Source: Lachnospiraceae bacterium (GTDB lineage Bacteria; Bacillota; Clostridia; Lachnospirales; Lachnospiraceae). From it: DNA of 33,349 nt. The notes below the pieces were generated by a model, which made no database searches, had not been told where the DNA came from, and worked only from the letters and a program-made list of their open reading frames with translations. Each line of letters begins with the position of its first letter. Position 1 is the first letter of the stretch. Of the stretch, positions 30,901 to 33,349 are shown piece after piece. The stretch is from NCBI GenBank assembly GCA_030524525.1, contig JAUNGI010000031.1:1-33349 (forward strand), in the 5' to 3' direction. Position numbers and translations under genes: made by a program.

Positions 30901-30950
30901 AGATCGCGAAGAAGAGAAAAGAATTCGGTTTGTCGGTAAGCGCAAATTAA
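27948..30950 (+). CDS. Membrane-anchored solute-binding protein with N-terminal carbohydrate-binding-like domains
   Basis: A 1000-aa protein, more than twice the usual size of a sugar-binding ABC component. Residues 13-32 form one membrane anchor; there is no lipobox cysteine, so it is not a lipoprotein. Two similar beta-rich modules follow (about 90-245 and 262-425), both with a VEFKV/IEWEVEV strand, a GLYNIYL/GYYELTL strand, an ALYING/SLYING motif and an ENTIRLE/KNRIRLE motif, like galactose-binding or CBM-type domains. A helical linker (about 430-560) leads to the type 1 solute-binding domain (from about 572; ITVWIFAGRD, TGPDVALNA, AIPETQYYNVMFYRTDIMEELG). It probably collects oligosaccharides at the cell surface and passes them to the two permeases encoded next. 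Confidence 0.9.
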   Translation: MSKVKNVLKKKYVYWPLIIIAVVAVLVVWSSLSSVESYEDKYAGFDFSKVEGEGREDSYTAYLLRHGGADGTAVYPSETLSVPLTKDSITAGENYSFIDYGGEKNVLASYEGGYVEFKVNVKQAGLYNIYLTYYPDQEEDTSRGIEIERALYINGEIPFSGADALTFNRIFTDDGESTFDNQGNEIRPSQIEAPRWETTYLYDDLGYITEPYCFYFEEGENTIRLEASQETLILKEFVVAERLETPDYASYIEGADTSLSDSKFHVQIQGEDAEYRSSQSLYPTYDRTSASTTPYSVTTQRLNMIGGNNWKVSGQWIEWEVEVPEDGYYELTLKARQNYNRGFVSCRSLYINGQIPFEEVSAIKFDFSNDWKMMTLSDGDGNPYLFHLNAGKNRIRLEVTLGEVGDILNRMNDSVYRLNQIYRKILVVTGTEPDENRDYNLDEKYPDVIEGMGDEYKVLYKIIDDLIDYTGEAGTQVSASLTLANQLERFYDDPDNITSSLQNFKDNVSALGSSILTLSQSNLDIDYIIVSGADYKVPDDTPSWFDNALHEVKAFISTFTVDYNAIGNVYGDDMETITVWIFAGRDQCTILKTMIDDTFVEKYGIGVNVDLITADVLLPATVAGTGPDVALNANNGEPVNYALRGAATDLTQFKGNGSDVRGFEEVISEYKPSSYVPYQYDGGVYAIPETQYYNVMFYRTDIMEELGLEIPQTWDDLIAMLPTIQKSNMNIGVPSTERKINNVANPDLSGFFAQYYQNGGSLYNEEGSATMLDSEEAVAAFEQFTMFFTHYKCPKEYTFVDRFRTGEMPLGFVDYNNYNTLVVSAPEIRGLWAMAPIPGTYITDENGNYVDADGDGEWDIDRSVSCWGTCSMLLGTSEKKEEAWTFLQWWASADVQARYGRELEAVMGESARYATANVEAFDQLSWSSAERAVLEEQWDWVVGTPEVPGGYYTSRHIVNAVRKVINDNEDPRETLLDYKRDIDDEIAKKRKEFGLSVSAN

Positions 30951-30969
30951 GAGAGGAGGAGACGACAAT

Positions 30970-31902
30970 ATGAGTTATGCAAACTGGAAAGTAGCAAAGA
31001 AACGTCAGGCTCGTTACCTTCTCAAGGACATTAAGCAAAACAAGACCTGCTACGGCTTCTTGGCTCCGTATGCGATTATCTTCATCACGTTTTATGTAAT
31101 TCCGGTAGTGATTTCAATCTACCTGAGCTTTACCTACTACAACGTATTGCAGCCGGCAAGATTTATCGGTCTGACAAACTACATCAACCTGATCTTGGCG
31201 GACGACGTATTCCTGACGGCGGTAAAAAACACGTTCCTGATCGCCGCCGTTACCGGTCCGATCGGTTACATCATGGCGTTTCTGTTCGCTTGGCTGATCC
31301 ACGAGCTGCCAAGAGGCATCCGCGCCTTTGCCGTGCTTGTCTTTTACGCGCCGACCATTTCCGGTCAGGTATACGTTATGTGGGCGCTGATCTTCTCCGG
31401 CGACTCGCTCGGCTACGCAAACGCGTGGCTAACGGAGCTGGGGCTGATCGACTCGCCGATCCTCTGGCTGACCAATCCGGACTATATGATGGGCGTCGTG
31501 CTGCTGGTTACTTTGTGGATGTCGCTCGGTACCGGCTTCCTTTCCTTCGTCGCCGGTCTGAATACGATCCCGACCGACCAGTATGAGGCGGGCTATGTGG
31601 ACGGCATTAAGAACCGCTGGCAGGAGCTTTGGTACATCACGCTCCCGAACATGAAGTCGATGCTGATGTTCGGCGCGGTCATGGCGATTACCCAGACCTT
31701 CAACACGGCGGACGTAACGATGGCGCTCTGCGGCTTCCCGAGTACGGACTACGCGGCGCGGACCGTGGTAACGCACCTGATCGACTACGGCTCGTACCGA
31801 TTTGAAATGGGATATGCGTCGGCGATCGCAACGGTTCTTTTCCTGACGATGTTCTTGTGCAACAAGTTCATTCAGAAGGCATTGAGCAAAATCGGAACTT
31901 GA
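30970..31902 (+). CDS. Sugar ABC transporter permease (MalF/UgpA type)
   Basis: A 310-aa inner-membrane permease with a basic cytosolic N-terminus and six hydrophobic segments. The ATPase-docking EAA loop reads EAGYVDGIKNRWQELWYITLP near residues 208-228. It starts 19 nt after the binding protein gene with a good ribosome site (GAGAGGAGG). The partner permease follows after 15 nt. No ATPase is encoded nearby, which is normal for this class because a shared MsmX-like ATPase serves many transporters. Confidence 0.95.
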   Translation: MSYANWKVAKKRQARYLLKDIKQNKTCYGFLAPYAIIFITFYVIPVVISIYLSFTYYNVLQPARFIGLTNYINLILADDVFLTAVKNTFLIAAVTGPIGYIMAFLFAWLIHELPRGIRAFAVLVFYAPTISGQVYVMWALIFSGDSLGYANAWLTELGLIDSPILWLTNPDYMMGVVLLVTLWMSLGTGFLSFVAGLNTIPTDQYEAGYVDGIKNRWQELWYITLPNMKSMLMFGAVMAITQTFNTADVTMALCGFPSTDYAARTVVTHLIDYGSYRFEMGYASAIATVLFLTMFLCNKFIQKALSKIGT

Positions 31903-31917
31903 TGAGGGGGAGATATC

Positions 31918-32784
31918 ATGAAGAAAATAAAAGCTGGTAGACAACCGAATCGTTCCCGTGCCGGAGACGTTGGCGTAGGCATTTTTCTGGTGATTTTCGG
32001 ATGCTTCTTCGCCTTTCCGCTCGTATTTGCGATCAACAATGCGTTTAAGCCCCTGAACGAGCTGTTCGTGTTCCCGCCCAACCTGTTTGTGAAGAACCCG
32101 ACGCTCAGCAACTTCAACGACCTGTTCCTTTTGATGAACAAGTCGGGCGTCGTGACCTTTACGCGATATCTGTTCAACTCGCTGTTCATCACGTTTGTCG
32201 GGACGGTGGGACACATCATTATTGCGTCGATGGCGGCGTATGTGCTTGCCAAGTATAAGTTTCCGGGCGGGAAGTTCTTCTTTACGATGGTAACCGTTGC
32301 CCTGATGTTTTCCGGATACGTTCTGGCGATCCCGAACTACCTCATCATGGCGAAGCTGCACTGGGTGGATACCTATTTCGCGATCATCATTCCGGCGTTC
32401 GCGCTTCCGATGGGCTTGTTCCTGATGAAGCAGTTTATGGAATCGAGTATTCCGGACGTGCTGATCGAGGCAGCCAAGATCGACGGGGCAAAGGAAGGGA
32501 CCATCTTTTTCCGGATCGTTATGCCGCTCGTTAAGCCTGCGACTCTGACGCTGATGATCTTCTCCATTCAGAGCCTGTGGAACAATGTGGCGACTACATA
32601 TATTTACTCGGAAGAAAAGAAAACTCTGCCGTTCGCATTGAAGACCGTTGCAGCCGGAGGCGTTGCAAGAACCGGCGTCAGCGCGGCGACCACCGTATTC
32701 GTTATGATCGTGCCGCTCGTCAGCTTCCTGCTTGCGCAGAGCAACATCGTAGAAACCATGGCAAGTTCGGGTATTAAAGAGTAG
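31918..32784 (+). CDS. Sugar ABC transporter permease (MalG/UgpE type)
   Basis: The second permease, 288 aa, six hydrophobic segments after a basic N-terminus. The EAA loop reads EAAKIDGAKEGTIFFRIVMP near residues 183-202. It is followed after 13 nt by a gene for a secreted protein. Permease of the carbohydrate-uptake CUT1 type by similarity in layout; the sugar is unknown. Confidence 0.95.
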   Translation: MKKIKAGRQPNRSRAGDVGVGIFLVIFGCFFAFPLVFAINNAFKPLNELFVFPPNLFVKNPTLSNFNDLFLLMNKSGVVTFTRYLFNSLFITFVGTVGHIIIASMAAYVLAKYKFPGGKFFFTMVTVALMFSGYVLAIPNYLIMAKLHWVDTYFAIIIPAFALPMGLFLMKQFMESSIPDVLIEAAKIDGAKEGTIFFRIVMPLVKPATLTLMIFSIQSLWNNVATTYIYSEEKKTLPFALKTVAAGGVARTGVSAATTVFVMIVPLVSFLLAQSNIVETMASSGIKE

Positions 32785-32797
32785 GAGGGAAAGAAAG

Positions 32798-33349
32798 ATG
32801 AGAACAAAACGAATCGCAGCAGTCTTTCTTCTTATGTGCCTGCTTCTCTCCACGGTTCAGGCGGCGTTTGCAAGCGACTGGTATACCTACACTTACAATT
32901 TCTGGGGAGAAGAAGTGGAGTCCCCGGACGCCTATTCGGTAACGAACGTTTTGTACGGGACCGATTGGGAGGAGGTCGGAGCCTTAAAGGATCCTGAGGG
33001 GCTTTTTACGGTGGACGACAGCGTGTTCATCTGCGATACCGGAAATAACCGGATCATTGAGCTTCTGCGGAAGGACGGCGCATACGAGTTTGTCAGGGTG
33101 ATCTACACGGTGCAGGTTGCAGAGCAGCTTGCGGAGCAGCTCAAGGTCAAGGACGAAGTCACCCTGACCCTTAATACGCCCACCGACATTTTTGTCATGC
33201 CGATCACCGACGAAGAACGTCTGGATATCTTCGGCGAATATACCGGCGAGCTGTATGAGGTTCCTGTTCAGCAGCCGGAGGAAGGCGACGAGACGGGGAC
33301 CGAAACCGGAGATGATGCCGGGACCGAGACGGGCGATGAGACCGGAACC
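32798..33349 (+). CDS. Secreted NHL-repeat-like protein (partial, runs off the window)
   Basis: The frame is open from ATG 32798 (ribosome site GGAGGG) to the window end, 184 codons. A signal peptide covers about residues 1-26 (cleavage after AFA). The mature start is rich in Tyr and Trp (DWYTYTYNFWGEE). An NHL-type beta-propeller blade, PEGLFTVDDSVFICDTGNNRI, lies near residues 68-88. The last 30 visible residues are a low-complexity Glu/Thr/Gly/Asp run built of ETGT/TGDE units. Position in the transporter operon suggests that it acts outside the cell with the binding protein. Confidence 0.85.
   Translation, partial: MRTKRIAAVFLLMCLLLSTVQAAFASDWYTYTYNFWGEEVESPDAYSVTNVLYGTDWEEVGALKDPEGLFTVDDSVFICDTGNNRIIELLRKDGAYEFVRVIYTVQVAEQLAEQLKVKDEVTLTLNTPTDIFVMPITDEERLDIFGEYTGELYEVPVQQPEEGDETGTETGDDAGTETGDETGT

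Overview
The window looks like the chromosome of a Gram-positive, spore-forming anaerobe of the class Clostridia, most like a Lachnospiraceae. The signs are the gene order apt-relA-MBL hydrolase-hemZ-hisS-aspS, strong purine-rich ribosome binding sites, a CotS-family spore-coat gene, oxygen-independent haem enzymes and a ferredoxin-type aldo/keto reductase. No 16S rRNA is present, so this placement is inference from gene content and protein style.

Layout. 84-9486 is a GC-rich housekeeping block on the + strand: adenine salvage (apt), (p)ppGpp metabolism (relA/spoT), an MBL hydrolase, hemZ, an HD-GYP protein, hisS, aspS and a DUF1294 membrane protein, followed by galM (9639-10715). 10716-18650 is an AT-richer accessory island. 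It holds an unknown 126-aa gene bracketed by a duplicated galM 3' tail, an operator-bearing promoter with no obvious gene, a probable type I toxin-antitoxin locus (27-aa membrane peptide plus convergent antisense promoter), the C-terminal scrap of a HAD phosphatase, and a type I-C CRISPR-Cas effector operon (cas3-cas5c-cas8c[/cas11c]-cas7c). No cas4-cas1-cas2 and no CRISPR array accompany it here. 18830-26661 is ordinary chromosome again: two small minus-strand genes, a four-helix-type protein, a double GNAT protein, an aldo/keto reductase, an RsmC-like methyltransferase, CCA-adding enzyme, a CotS-like protein, a HAD phosphatase and a membrane protein. 26658-33349 is a sugar-uptake locus: a divergent AraC-type regulator, a 1000-aa membrane-anchored solute-binding protein, two permeases, and a secreted NHL-type protein cut by the window edge.

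Most interesting signal. Two copies of a structured leader sit directly in front of relA/spoT (716-834) and aspS (7294-7443). They share a perfect 52-nt block that forms a long hairpin and the 5' half of a second stem. In each copy the loop of that second hairpin differs, yet it is perfectly complementary to a segment beside the Shine-Dalgarno of the downstream gene (7 nt in one, 9 nt in the other). The shared block can also be translated from a TTG codon behind a Shine-Dalgarno; in the aspS copy that small ORF runs 47 codons and ends in an ATGA overlap with the aspS start. This looks like an undescribed cis-regulatory RNA or leader-peptide element, or a mobile repeat that has been recruited as one.
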